DNA of 64,000 nucleotides from Trematomus loennbergii. Its lineage: Eukaryota; Chordata; Actinopteri; Perciformes; Nototheniidae. Within the stretch, counting starts at the first letter, position 1. Each line of letters starts with the position of its first letter. Position numbers and translations under genes: made by a program. Where the stretch lies: positions 509,001-573,000 of the forward strand of contig JAAOOA010000129.1 in the NCBI GenBank assembly GCA_012861695.1. The letters run 5' to 3'. Positions 21,409 to 32,145 of this stretch are shown here, in pieces. Below the pieces are notes generated by a model. That model saw nothing but the letters and a program-made list of their open reading frames with translations, was not told where the DNA came from and did not search any database.

Positions 21409-21775
21409 AGCTGCTAAGAGCTACTGTTAGCCGCCTTTAGCTTAGCGGTGGAGATGCACAGCCAAGCGACTGTTATGTAGTTTCTTTATAGCCTAATGTT
21501 AGCTTTTTTACCTCTGGTTACTCTACTATAAGCTGCTAAGAGCTACTGTTAGCCGCCTTTAGCTTAGCGGTGGAGATGCACAGCCAAGCGACTGTTATGT
21601 CGTTTGTTTATAGCCTAATGTTAGCTTTTTTACCCCTGGTTACTGTACTATAAGCTGCTAAGAGCTACTGTTAGCCGCCTTTAGCTTAGTGGTGGAGATG
21701 TGCACTGTTATGTCGTTTCTTTATAGCCAAACCTTAGCTTTTTACTTCTGGTTACTGTACTATAAGCTGCTCAGA
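21409..21775 (+). repeat. 122-bp tandem repeat, three copies
   Basis: Copies start at 21409, 21531 and 21653, each with AGCTGCTAAGAGCTACTGTT and TTAGCTTAGCGGTGGAGATG. The third has a small internal deletion and a fourth stub begins at 21764. Confidence 0.95.
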
Positions 21776-22539
21776 GCTACGATTGTGAAGTCATATTTCC
21801 CACGGTCTTTACATTGATGCCCAGAATGCCAGCAAACAATGAACACCAACCAGAAAGAGACGGCCTGCATATACTTCCTCTTAGCTTTAGTGTATCACTG
21901 GGCTAAATAGACCTTCTTCTGTCCTGACTCATGCTAATGCGTTAACATGAAACACAGCCACTGCACCACACAAATGGCAAAGCATCTGCATTTTTAGGTC
22001 CTTTGCTACAAGATTGATAAGCCATCAGTGTGAATGTGGCAGGCTGAGAGCGAGGGAAGGGGAAATATCTTATTTACATCAGGCTCATTCATCTCCCGTC
22101 TCATTTTAAGCTGAGTTTGACATTGAAATGGCTGTGTATTAAACACAGAAGAGAGGCGACTTGGGGTTGTATCGCAGAGGTTTTTTTTTCCTCCCTCTTA
22201 GGAGCGAGTCAGACATGATGAATGGCATGGCGGTTTAATGATCTTGTAGCGGAAAGGCAAGTGCTGAAGCAGGCACATTACGGACTAACTGCAGGGAGAT
22301 GAAGATAGACTTTTTGCAAAAAGCCTGCAGCGTTCACATGTAGCGCCGCCATCTCCATTAAAGGAACGATCTGAGGAATAAAGAAGAAGTCGTTCTTGTG
22401 GGATCCCTCTGCTCCCACAGACCCAAAACCCTCCAACCCCAAAACCTTCTTTGTGACTACATCTTCCTTCTTGTTTTAAATTACAAACGTGTCAGCTTGG
22501 ACTTGGTTTTGGTGTCATTCAACAACCCAGTCTCACGGC
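21776..22539. other. Intergenic DNA
   Basis: No recognised feature. Confidence 0.4.
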
Positions 22540-23076
22540 ATTTCGTGTTATAGTCACGAAATTAATTGAATCTATTGATTCGTGTTCACCAACACGATTT
22601 GCCCATTTTTTTCGTGTCACAGAACGATTTTAAAAGCAATGTATTTCTATTGGTAGTATGTTTCGTGCCTGCAACACGTCTTTTTGTCCGGTCGGGTCTT
22701 GGAAGACCAGAAGCTGTATGGTTCATAAAAACATGTTCTCACTCAATATCTTACCCTAAGCCTAACCCTATCCCTTTTTTTTAAATTGTATAATGTCTGA
22801 GTTTTTTTGCCGTCCGCGAGGAAAAGAGATGGGCTCAGAGCCTCAGAATACTGAAATCTGTATTTTTTTCCCTTCTAATTTGTTATTATTTGGTGCAGGC
22901 ACGAAACATACTTCCAATAGAAATACATTGCTTCTAAAATCGTTCTGTGTCAGAATACTGAAATCTGTATTTTTTTAAATCTCTTTTTCCTTCAAATTTG
23001 TTATTATTTACATTGCTTGTAAAATCGTTCTGTGTGACACTAAAAAAATGCGAAAATCTTGTTGGTGAACACAATC
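22540..23076. mobile_element. Long-TIR miniature transposon
   Basis: The left arm from 22577 (CGTGTTCACCAACACGATTT, then CAGAACGATTTTAAAAGCAA) is mirrored by the right arm ending at 23076 (reverse complement has GTGTTCACCAACAAGATTTT, then CAGAACGATTTTACAAGCAA). The arms exceed 100 bp. The right arm contains an internal duplication (CAGAATACTGAAATCTGTA at 22843 and 22951). A small palindrome, TTTCGTG with CACGAAA, lies just left (22540-22562). The centre carries no transposase. Confidence 0.8.
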
Positions 23077-23536
23077 AGTTATACATTCCCACAGACACAG
23101 ATCAATTATAATTCATGGTATAGAGATGTTGTTTAAACAAACCTTTGAAACGTATATGTGTAATGTTTTCTGTTTCATATTTGATTTGCTTTTGGGTAAC
23201 ATGAATCTTCCATTTATTGCATGTCGTGTTTGTTGAGCAAACTATGAGATAAACCTTTGCGATAGTAGCGGCCAAAATCATAGAAAAGTCAAACAGAAAC
23301 TTAACTTAAAAGTAAACTGCCGCTGAGATCGAATCGTACGCTGGGAATGATCCAGAAGTAATAGTTATAATACTGAATAATAATAGATTTACTATAAACA
23401 AAACGGCAAGAAAACCAATGTTTAAATAATGAATAATATTAAGCAATATATAGCTCCAACAGCGATAATATTTGTGGTAAATCTAAGTCTCTGAGCCTGT
23501 AAGGAGTTCTCAGAGCTTTGGGATTATGTTTGCTAT
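23077..23536. other. Intergenic DNA
   Basis: AT-rich, no recognised feature. Confidence 0.4.
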
Positions 23537-24825
23537 AGAGTGCTGCAGTGATGACGTATTTTTGTAGGCCGACCCGGAAGTAAGCTGCGCATGGGTTCCC
23601 TCGACAAAAAAGCAACGGGATTTCTCCATAGGAATTTGGAATATTGTAAAAAATAAGATCTGTGGAAAACGAACCTGTTTGATAAATGCACGTTTTGTTC
23701 AGCCGGATAATCTCCACATGTTTACCCTACTTTTATAATTTTTTAATCGAAGATCTAATCGCCAGAAGCAAAATGCTAACGTTATGCTATAAAGGAACTA
23801 CAGCCGAGTACAGCAGCACGACTTCAACGTCACGCCAACTTAAGATCCATATTCAAACATACAGATTCAAAACTGTACAAGTTAGTGTTTGTTTTAAAGG
23901 TCCCATGTCATGGCCATTTCTACTGATCATATTTCCATTGTTGAGGTCTACTAAAATAGATTTATATTGTGCAATTTTCCAAAATCTCATTGGTTTCTCA
24001 TACAGCATCTCTGTATAGTATGTGTATTCACTCTCTGTCCTAAACGGCTTGTTGGAGCTCCTGCCCCCCCCTCCCTGCGGAGCTGCAGCTGAGAAAAGAT
24101 TGAACGGTGTGTGTGTGTGAGGAAGTCCGCGGATTGGTCAATTTGGACCAATCCACGGACTTAACGTAACGGCTCCGCGGACGTAACGTAACGGCTCCAC
24201 GGATTGGTCCATTTTGACCAATCCACGGAGGGGTCGTCGTTACGTCACTTGGTTCCCGGAAGAAAAAAATTGAAAAAGAAAATGTCCAACGAGGCGTTCT
24301 GGGGCAGCATAGACAGGTATTTTCTGTGTCAGAGTTTTACTCGCTACAGGGTGTACTTTGAGGGTTTGTGACTTTGCAGACCTTTTACATGCAGAAAAAC
24401 CTTCATAACACACAAGGGGATGGGTAATAACCGGAAAAGCATGACATGGGACCTTTAACAGTTTGCAGGAGGCAGGTACTTGCTTTCAAGCAGAACAGGG
24501 GCAAACAAACTTAGCGGGAGTGTTTACGTGTTCGGCGTAATGACGTACAACGTCCTCCACAACTTCTGTAGTCCTATTCAGCCACTTGTTAACAACCATC
24601 GTTTTTCAGACTCTTCAGAAATCACCAGTGGGGTCACTGCTGATGGATTTAATGTCGTAGAACAAAACGTGATCCGTCTCTTACATTTGTGTCAACCACA
24701 GACCTTATTTCCAGATATTTTCCAAAATCCTATGGAGAGATCCCATTGGCTCTGAGACGAGGGAACTGGAAGTGGTAAAATGCTAACTCACTTCCGGGTT
24801 TTAGGTCTCGTTCCTGCACCACTCT
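23537..24825. mobile_element. TIR element (AGAGTGSTGCAG ends) with a nested element
   Basis: The left end AGAGTGCTGCAGTGATGACG and the inverted right end AGAGTGGTGCAGGAACGAGA share a 12-bp terminal pattern. The interior is non-coding; a 91-residue frame at 24480-24755 has no recognised domain. The element is interrupted by the TTAA miniature element 23894-24458, so it is the older of the two. A divergent relic of the same family is at 21047. Confidence 0.65.
23894..24458. mobile_element. TTAA-flanked miniature inverted-repeat element 2
   Basis: TTAA at 23894-23897 and 24455-24458, termini AGGTCCCATGTCATGGC and, inverted, AGGTCCCATGTCATGCT. The interior is promoter-like: paired ATTGGTC/GACCAAT (CCAAT) motifs near 24136-24225, TTACGTCAC (CRE-like) near 24240, then a 29-codon frame at 24282-24371 beginning MSNEAFWGSIDRY with a splice-donor-like ACAGGTATT inside. 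Element 1 (18017) has a diverged version. Confidence 0.88.
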
Positions 24826-25186
24826 ATTGTTTGTACGTGCAAGTTTGTATATGAAATGAGTGTTTGGATCCTCTTTTGTGTGTGTTGTGGAAAAGTTGGG
24901 AATGTTGCTGACACAAAGGGAAGTTCAACCGCTCTCTGTCCTCCTATAAACCGTCAGCATGGCATCCATCGTTAGCATCAGAGCTTTGGGGTTAGCCGCT
25001 GGTAAACTGGCATGAATCCTGAGGTTACGAGGGGTCATGTGAGTTCACTTTAGGTCAGCAGCACCACATGCTAATGCTTTAATGTATGTTTTGATGCGCG
25101 AGCCTCTGCGCAGGTGCCAGAGAATGGAAACCTCTGTTTTCTGTGGTGAGAAACAAACAGCTTGAGGCTAAATTAGAAATCTCACT
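24826..25186. other. Intergenic DNA left of the LTR element
   Basis: No recognised feature up to the LTR start. Confidence 0.4.
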
Positions 25187-25430
25187 TGTAGTGATCACTG
25201 ATTCATACACTGGGGTTACATAATTCAATCCAGGAACTACAGGTTGGGGGTATTGTTTCCGCCGGACATATATGTTGACGGTACCTCCGGGGTACCTACT
25301 GTGTGTCCTCCTCTTTCATTTTCTCTTGGCTTCTCGGCTCGACCCGACAGCATGTGTATTTCTGCTCCTCAATAAAGTGGGATTTGCACCTCCGATGCAC
25401 CGCCTCTGTCTCCCTTCTCTCGGCACTACA
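25187..25430 (+). repeat. 5' LTR
   Basis: TGTAGTGATCACTG start and GGCACTACA end, with AATAAA near 25371 as the likely polyadenylation signal. It differs from the 3' LTR by small changes (CCGCCGG against CCGCCCGG, CCTCTG against CCTCCG, and a CT indel). Confidence 0.9.
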
Positions 25431-25431
25431 T

Positions 25432-25445
25432 TGGTGACCCTGACA
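25432..25445 (+). promoter_or_regulatory. Putative primer-binding site
   Basis: TGGTGACCCTGACA lies one base after the 5' LTR. Primer sites start with TGG to pair with the CCA end of a tRNA; the specific tRNA was not determined. Confidence 0.6.
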
Positions 25446-25580
25446 TAAGTCTCGCGAAGGATCCGAGACTGAAGCGAGCACGGCAAAAAACATACTGTTT
25501 TTCCTCGAAATGCCGGAGATTCTTGGAGACGTCCGTGGCTGCCTCGTGCGCTCGGACTGAGGCTCGGTGCGCCCCACGGA

Positions 25581-25955
25581 ATGGCTGGGAACGTCGCTCC
25601 CCATTCCCGCTTCGTCTCGGCACTGGAGGGCAGCAAGCCTTCCTGCTACGAGGGGACGATGCACGTCCTGCTGGGTATGGAGGGACCCGACTTCTGCCTC
25701 GTGGAGCTGGTTCTTCGGGACATGCAGCTGCATGTCCGGGCGGCGCTAGCTAACTCGGCTAGTGTTGAGCCCCGCGCTTTGGCCGAAGATGCTGGCCGGT
25801 TCCTCCTGGCCGCCCCGCGATTTACCCCTGAGGTGCTTGCCACTGCACGCTGCAGCACCTTCCCGGGTGGGGGCTCGCTGCCTAGCAGAGGCTCCGGGGC
25901 CGCCGCCGCCGACAGCGACTACCGGCCGTTGAGAGCAGCTAGCCTCGACTGCTAA
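25581..25955 (+). CDS. Possible gag-like reading frame of the LTR element
   Basis: A 124-residue frame starting about 150 bases after the 5' LTR (MAGNVAPHSRF). The first 90 residues have a helical, leucine-containing composition with CYEGTMHVLLGMEG and LVELVLRDMQLHVRAAL, compatible with a shortened gag matrix/capsid segment. No zinc knuckle or protease motif follows. Downstream the frame runs into repeats built on AGCTAGC and GGCTAGC words. Position and composition support a gag remnant; no family match could be confirmed, and chance in GC-rich DNA remains possible. Confidence 0.3.
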   Translation: MAGNVAPHSRFVSALEGSKPSCYEGTMHVLLGMEGPDFCLVELVLRDMQLHVRAALANSASVEPRALAEDAGRFLLAAPRFTPEVLATARCSTFPGGGSLPSRGSGAAAADSDYRPLRAASLDC

Positions 25956-26105
25956 CGACAGCTAGCCACGACAGCTAGCCACGACAGCTAACGGCTAGCT
26001 GCTACCAACGGCTAGCGACGACTGCTAGCAACGGCTGACGATGACTAGCAGCTACCAGCGGCTATCGACATCCGACTGTTTTTTTTTTTGTTTTGTTTTT
26101 TTGTG

Positions 26106-26930
26106 GTGCCTGAGAGGAGGTTCGATCAAGTCTGGTCGGCCTCGCGTGGATCCTCTCGCTATTTCGCCCACCTGTTTTTGTTCGTGGACGGGACGACCAT
26201 TTTTGAGCTTTTTCTGGTGCCTGAGAGGAGGTTCGACCATGTTTGGTCGGCCTCGTGTGGACCCTCTCGCTTTATCACCACCTCGACGGCGGTTTCGGAT
26301 GTCACACACGCCTGCTTCGGCCCGTGGGTGACGCGCTTCTGGACCCCGTCTCGCCTCTTCCCTCGCCTCGGCGGTTTCGAAAGTCACCCGTGCCTTCATC
26401 GGCCTGCGGGTGGCGCGCTTCGGGACCCTGCCTGGCCTCTCCTCTAACCGCGGCTCACGGTTCGCCTCGACGGCGCCCCGTCTGGCCTCTCCCCTGTCCA
26501 CGTCTCCCTCCTCCCGGGGACACGGCTCCTTCCTCCCGAGGACTTCGTGCCCGCCGCCGCTGTGCCTTCGCCTGCGGCCGGGCAGCGCTCCTCCCTGCTG
26601 GGGACCTCCGGGTGTTTCACGCCTGTCCCCACGACGACCCTGCTTTCTGCGGCCCCTGACGACGGCCCGTTCCGGCCCGCCCCCCACCCTCCGGGGGGAT
26701 GCCCTCGCCCTCGTTGGGGCCCCTACCCTCTCCTGCGGCCCCCTGACGACGGCCCGTTCTGGCCCGCCCTCCGGTGGGGATGCCCTCGCCCTCGTTGGGG
26801 CCCCTACCCTCTCCTGCGGCCCCCTTCCGACGGCCCGTTCCTTGGCCCGTTCCTTGGCCCGGCCCCGCCCTCCTCGGCCCCTGTGGTGCTTCCTCCCGGA
26901 CGCGAGGATTGTGTCCATGGTTGAATTCTG
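26106..26930. repeat. GC-rich imperfect tandem repeats inside the LTR element
   Basis: GTGCCTGAGAGGAGGTTCGA occurs near 26106 and 26219 (113-bp spacing), and a roughly 85-bp unit with GACGACGGCCCGTTC and GATGCCCTCGCCCTCGTTGG recurs at about 26657, 26744 and, partly, 26825. Long frames on both strands here are arginine- or proline-rich by-products. Confidence 0.75.
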
Positions 26931-26938
26931 GGGGGGCT
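26929..26938 (+). promoter_or_regulatory. Putative polypurine tract
   Basis: A run of G preceded by CT sits immediately before the 3' LTR, where plus-strand priming occurs in LTR elements. Confidence 0.55.
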
Positions 26939-26940
26939 TG

Positions 26941-27183
26941 TGTAGTGATCACTGATTCATACACTGGGGTTACATAATTCAATCCAGGAACTACAGGTTG
27001 GGGGTATTGTTTCCGCCCGGACATATATGTTGACGGTACCTCCGGGGTACCTACTGTGTGTCCTCCTCTTTCATTTTCTCTTGGCTTCTCGGCTCGACCC
27101 GACAGCATGTGTATTTCTGCTCCTCAATAAAGTGGGATTTGCACCTCCGATGCACCGCCTCCGTCTCCCTTCTCGGCACTACA
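26941..27183 (+). repeat. 3' LTR
   Basis: Near-identical partner of 25187-25430, ending CGGCACTACA. Confidence 0.9.
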
Positions 27184-27275
27184 TCTGCATGATTATGTGG
27201 CCTCAGTGCTGGGGTCACACACACTCCGTCTGTAATGCTGTACTCTCTACAAGGGCAATAAATAAGGCTGAAATG

Positions 27276-27975
27276 CAGTGGCGAACCGTGTCTATCACAA
27301 CTGGACCTTCTGTAGACACACACACACCCCCGGCGTTATAATGTCCATTTTTTCACTGAATTGTCGTCTTGAAAAGGGTACTCACAACAATTCCGCAACA
27401 ACTTCATCTTCACCTGTTGCACTTGCCATTTCAACGTTAAAAACAATAAAACGACATGAATTGCTTCGTAGCATTCATCTAGATCCTCTGTCTCAAGCCA
27501 GTTAACTAGCGGGCCTTCTAGAATACCTGGAACCGAGGGAAACTCTGAAAGAATACGCCCATTGGCTACAAATCAATATATGATTGGTTGATCAAACTGT
27601 CAGTTCAAACGTACGCTCTCATTCAGTGCAACGGCCAGGATATTCTATCAAGGATATAGAATACCTTGGTTGAAGGATATTCTACCCAGAGACCCAGAAC
27701 AAGATCTGATTGGTTGATTTCTTTTCTAACACAAAACCACTGAAATGCGTAGTGCATGGTCCGAGAACTTGGACAAACAAATCAACGTAACACTGTGATA
27801 TTACAGATCAACAACACAGATACGATTCTCATTTATTCATTTTATATACATTTTATTACATTTTATTACATTTTATTACATTTTATTTATATAATGAAAT
27901 CGATTTTTGTTTGTTTTATCTGAGTGTTCCAGGGTATTCTCTGAATACCTTGAAGGCCCTGACGGTTCGCCACTG
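27276..27975. mobile_element. hAT-like miniature transposon with 8-bp target duplication
   Basis: Termini CAGTGGCGAACCGT(G) and, inverted, CAGTGGCGAACCGT(C). The flanks CTGAAATG (27268-27275) and CTGAAATC (27976-27983) agree at seven of eight bases, fitting the 8-bp duplication of hAT elements, which also often begin CAGNG. The interior has ATTGGTTGAT motifs twice, TAGAATACC/GGTATTCT inverted words and a short ATTTTATTAC tandem near 27845. No transposase. Confidence 0.88.
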
Positions 27976-28139
27976 CTGAAATCTAAGATACTGTAGAAAT
28001 GTAGACTGTCACCCATGGGACGAGGTTTGATGGGAAAATGGGAAATCTGACCCCCGACATATTTGAATATACACTGTCATTATGTCGAGTTCGAATAATT
28101 CCATCCAAGCACAAATTGAATTGCATTAATAAAGGCTTT

Positions 28140-28290
28140 AAGATAAGATAAGATAAGATAAGAAGTACTTTATTGATCCCAATTTGGGACATTTTTGTGT
28201 TGCAGCAGCATAAAAAGACATGGCATTGTACAATAAAAATTAAAAGACAAGAAATAAACAAGAAAAAAATATACTTTAATTTGCACATAG
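28140..28290 (-). mobile_element. Short LINE 3' end with TTATC-type tail
   Basis: Minus strand: TTAATTTTTATTGTACAATG, TGCTGCTGCAACACAAAAAT, GTCCCAAATTGGGATCAATA, AAGTACTTC and a TTATC repeat. It closely matches the copy at 60050-60215. Only the 3' end is present, as in most 5'-truncated LINE insertions. Confidence 0.85.
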
Positions 28291-28566
28291 TACCACATAA
28301 GTACCCATAACTAGCAGCTGTTTTAAAGAGTACCTGACCTCCCTTTATATTAATAGAACAATAATGTCATTGTTAGCTAATGAATGTTTCCATGCTGAAC
28401 AATGGCAACATGACAACGTTTTCATTGGTCCCTCTTCTTTAGAGAAGACCAGGAAATGATGGATACACGGATCGTGTTCAAATCAATAGGCACGCAATGA
28501 CTCTAAATAATAATGATCACGCCACCAAACACACATTCAAACTAAAGGAACCAGCCTGTTTGGAAA

Positions 28567-29575
28567 ATGTAAGAAGTAGGAAGTACAGGTATTTGTGTTC
28601 AACATGTAAGAAGTAGAAAGTACAGGTATTTGTGTTCAAAATGTAAGAAGTAGAAAGTACAGGTATTTGGGTTCAAAATGTAAGAAGTAGAAAGTACAGG
28701 TATTTGTGTTCAAAATGTAAGAAGTAGAAAGTACAGGTATTTGTGTTCAACATGTAAGAAGTAGAAAGTACAGGTATTTGTGTTCAACATGTAAGAAGTA
28801 GAAAGTACAGGTATTTGTGTTCAAAATGTAAGAAGTAGAAAGTACAGGTATTTGGGTTCAAAATGTAAGAAGTAGAAAGTACAGGTATTTGTGTTCAAAA
28901 TGTAAGAAGTAGAAAGTACAGGTATTTGTGTTAAAAATGTAAGAAGTAGAAAGTACAGGTATTTGTGTTCAACATGTAAGAAGTAGAAAGTACAGGTATT
29001 TGTGTTCAACATGTAAGAAGTAGAAAGTACAGGTATTTGGGTTCAAAATGTAAGAAGTAGAAAGTACAGGTATTTGTGTTCAACATGTAAGAAGTAGAAA
29101 GTACAGGTATTTGTGTTCAACATGTAAGAAGTAGAAAGTACAGGTATTTGTGTTCAACATGTAAGAAGTAGAAAGTACAGGTATTTGGGTTCAAAATGTA
29201 AGAAGTAGAAAGTACAGGTATTTGTGTTCAAAATGTAAGAAGTAGAAAGTACAGGTATTTGTGTTAAAATGTAAGAAGTAGAAAGTACAGGTATTTGTGT
29301 TCAACATGTAAGAAGTAGAAAGTACAGGTATTTGTGTTCAACATGTAAGAAGTAGAAAGTACAGGTATTTGGGTTCAAAATGTAAGAAGTAGAAAGTACA
29401 GGTATTTGTGTTCAACATGTAAGAAGTAGAAAGTACAGGTATTTGTGTTCAACATGTAAGAAGTAGAAAGTACAGGTATTTGTGTTCAACATGTAAGAAG
29501 TAGAAAGTACAGGTATTTGTGTTCAAAGTGTAAGAAGTAGAAAGTACAGGTATTTGTGTTCAAAATGTAAGAAGT
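28567..29575 (+). repeat. 37-bp minisatellite, about 27 copies
   Basis: Unit ATGTAAGAAGTAGAAAGTAC plus AGGTATTTGTGTTCAAC. A TTTGGGTTCAAAATG variant recurs near 28667, 28852, 29037, 29184 and 29368, i.e. every four or five units, so a larger block was amplified. The right end grades into single-copy AGTAGTGGAGTAAAGTACTG sequence, part of a common fish dispersed repeat that likely seeded the array. Confidence 0.96.
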
Positions 29576-30940
29576 CAAAGTAGAAAGTCGTCAGAAAAAT
29601 AAGTAGTGGAGTAAAGTACTGATACCAGAAACATGTTCTTAAGTACAGTAACAAAGTATTTGTACCACCTCTTGACATTGGTAAGGACAACATTTATATT
29701 TCCCTTTCTTTTAAAGGCTCTATATTCCCGTCCACTTGGGCTGTATTAGTTTAAAAGGAGTGATAATGGCAGCACTGCAGAGTCCCAGAGGCAGCAGTGT
29801 ATGAATACAGAATGAACTCTCTCATTTCAGAGTGGCTGATAATGTCCTCTGCGTCTGCTCCACTATTTTTCCCTGACAGAAAATACTCCTTTTAAAAAAG
29901 TCCTGATTTGAGGTTATGTTGGAATAAACATGTATTTCCTGTCCTTATTTACAGCATAAGCATCTGTTTTCCTACAGTATGTTGTTTGTGTTATTTGCAC
30001 ATATGTACATTCACCGGATCAGAGTTGAACTTGCATGTTTATTCTTATGTTATTCTATTTTTTATAATCTTATCACATCATTCTGTGTATATTCCTATGT
30101 GTGCTACCTGTGTTTCTTCCCTCTGTTGCTGCTATGACTCCCCAAATAGCCAAATCCCATCGTTGAGTATTCAAAACCGCCCCAATCAACGAATAGTTGA
30201 ATATTTTGGATCCAGCGCCACTGAGAAGCCCTGAATATTCTGGAAAAAGACAGAGGGGATTGTGCAGCACTTTGATAAGTGGCCTTGCATTACTTGTCAG
30301 AATACATGCCTTTTTCTTTTAACCCCTTATTACTAACAGTTGTAGGAACATTAGGGTATTGGCCCTCCTTTGATGCATTATGTATTGCAGTCAGCTGTCA
30401 CTCAGGTTAGCAGTAACTCTCTTGTCCACCTTTCATGTAGCGTTACATTTTTAATGAATGGCATTTAATTGATGCTCTTATCTGGAACGATACCGGGCTC
30501 AGTTAATTAATAAGGCTTCTCATGAATAAAAGCTGCTATCAGATGTGTGACCTTTTAGCTGTGAGATGGTGATCCTGATGCTCATTCAGTGAGGATTAGC
30601 TTCCACTCAAGAGGCCATTTTTTTTTGGTTTCTTCATGCCTTCAAACGTGCTTTCAAACATGAACCATGACAGTATCTTTCCAAAAAATGTCAAGCAATA
30701 AGATGGAACAACATCAAGATTTTGAGCTTCTATCAGCAAATGTTCTGAATGTTATTATATCATCTTGAGTTGATAAGATCAATTCCTTATGTAACTTGAA
30801 AACAGACCAAGTTCAATATCTTCATAACGGATTTAATACTAGTTTCAGCTTTCCCCTTTATATTTGTAGCCTTCATGGTAGACATTTGAATATCTTTTGT
30901 GGATATGTCAATAACTAAATATACACACTCATTTGACTAA
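29576..30940. other. Intergenic DNA
   Basis: After the seed element (to about 29675) no repeat or gene was recognised. Short frames near 29908-30234 show no domain. Confidence 0.4.
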
Positions 30941-30944
30941 TCTC

Positions 30945-31469
30945 TCTGCCGCCAGGCTTCTCACCCGCCCCAAGCCATGGCAACACATCACCCCCACCCT
31001 CATCCACCTCCACTGGCTGCCGGTCAAGTCCCGGATTCAGTACAAAACACTCCTCCTCCTCACGTACAAGTCCCTCCATACCCTCGCCCCCCAGTACTCA
31101 TCGGACCTCCTCCATCCCTACACCCCTTCTCGGAGTTAGCGGTCCTCAGACACGAGCCTGCTCTCCATCCCCCGCTCTCGCCTCCGAGCTGTTGGTGACA
31201 GGGCGTTCAGTGTTGCGGCCCCCACCCTCTGGAATGCACTTCCTACCGAGATCCGTAATGCTGCCTCCCTGGACATCTTCAAATCATCTCTAAAAACACA
31301 CCTGTTCACTCTGGCCCTCGGGCCCGAGCCCTTTCTTGGTCCCCGGCTTCCTTTATTTTTAGTTTGCCCTTTGATTGTCTGTTTGTTTTGTTTGTCCACC
31401 ATGTACAGCGACCTTGGGTCCCTTGAAAGGCGCTATATAAATATAATTTATTATTATTATTATTATTAA
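30945..31469 (+). pseudogene. 5'-truncated LINE: ORF2 C-terminus plus (ATT)n tail
   Basis: The translated text shows ITPTLIHLHWLPVKSRIQYK, then APQYSSDLLHPYTPSRSLR-like words and APTLWNALPTEIRNA, the region after the reverse transcriptase in L2-type LINEs, split by a frame change near 31135. It ends GAAAGGCGCTATATAAATAT and an ATT run (31446-31468). It is a different subfamily from the 805-12295 element (GC-rich, ATT tail). Only the last 160 or so codons and the 3' UTR are present, as expected from incomplete reverse transcription. Confidence 0.85.
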
Positions 31470-31699
31470 TCTGGACTTTAACTCACTGTACATTGTTATA
31501 TTTAATGTCATATTCCATTCTTATTGTAAATAATATCCTGCTTTACATTGTGTTAACTGAACATTGGCCCTCTATCGATTTTTTTTATTTTCACGGTCAA
31601 CTTGTATATTTTCAAACTTTGAATGCTGTTTTATTTCTATATTTTGAGATGTTTACATTTTAGAATGGAGGCAAATGCACACTTTATGGACTTATCTGC

Positions 31700-32145
31700 G
31701 TTGCATATCTGCGCGTTTCTCATCTTTCTCAGTTTCTGGGGTAGTTTGTTCCAAAGCCTTGGGGCCACCGCCTCAAAGGCACGGTCCCCCTTAGTCTTTA
31801 GCCTGGTCCGGGGCACCCTTAGGAGGCCTTGCTCAGAGGACCTCAGGGCCCGGGTTGTGCTGTGAGGGTGGATCAGGTCATTAATGTAGGCTGGGCTTGG
31901 CCATGCACAGCTCTATATGTGAAGACCAATACTTTGAATTGGGTTCTGAGATGGACAGGGAGCCAGTGCAGGGCAGAAAGTATCGGAGTGATGTGGCAGG
32001 TTTTTTTGGACCGAGTGAGCAATCTGGCTGCAGCATTTTGGACCTGTTGTAACCGGGTTATTGATGTTTTGTTGAGGCAGGAAAAAAGACCATTGCAATA
32101 ATCAAGCCTCTTGTGCATGATTTGCCTCACATTGAGCACCAAAAT
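31700..32145 (-). pseudogene. LINE ORF2 C-terminal fragment, minus strand
   Basis: On the minus strand the frame starting near 32142 gives HKRLDYCNGLFSCLNKTSIT, QNAAARLLTRSKK, ALHWLPVHLRTQFK and, after a frame break near 31870, ALRSSEQGLLRVPRTR and GDRAFEAVAPRLWNKLP. This is the conserved tail of an L2-type reverse transcriptase protein. It lies 230 bp from the plus-strand fragment at 30945-31469 in the opposite orientation and belongs to a separate subfamily. Both ends are truncated. Confidence 0.85.

Larger units (their letters stand above)
25187..27183 (+). mobile_element. Non-autonomous LTR retrotransposon, about 2.0 kb
   Basis: Two LTRs of about 243 bp (25187-25430, 26941-27183) start TGTAGTG and end CACTACA. 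A TGG-initiated primer site follows the left LTR and a G-rich purine tract precedes the right LTR. The 1.5-kb interior has no protease, reverse transcriptase or integrase motif, so it depends on a partner element. The LTRs differ at about three sites, so the insertion is young. No clear target duplication was found. The interior is far more GC-rich than its surroundings. Confidence 0.85.

Noticed and set aside
26052..26918. 288-residue arginine-rich minus-strand frame
   Set aside because: Lies antisense inside the LTR element in GC-rich repeats; composition follows base content and no domain is visible.
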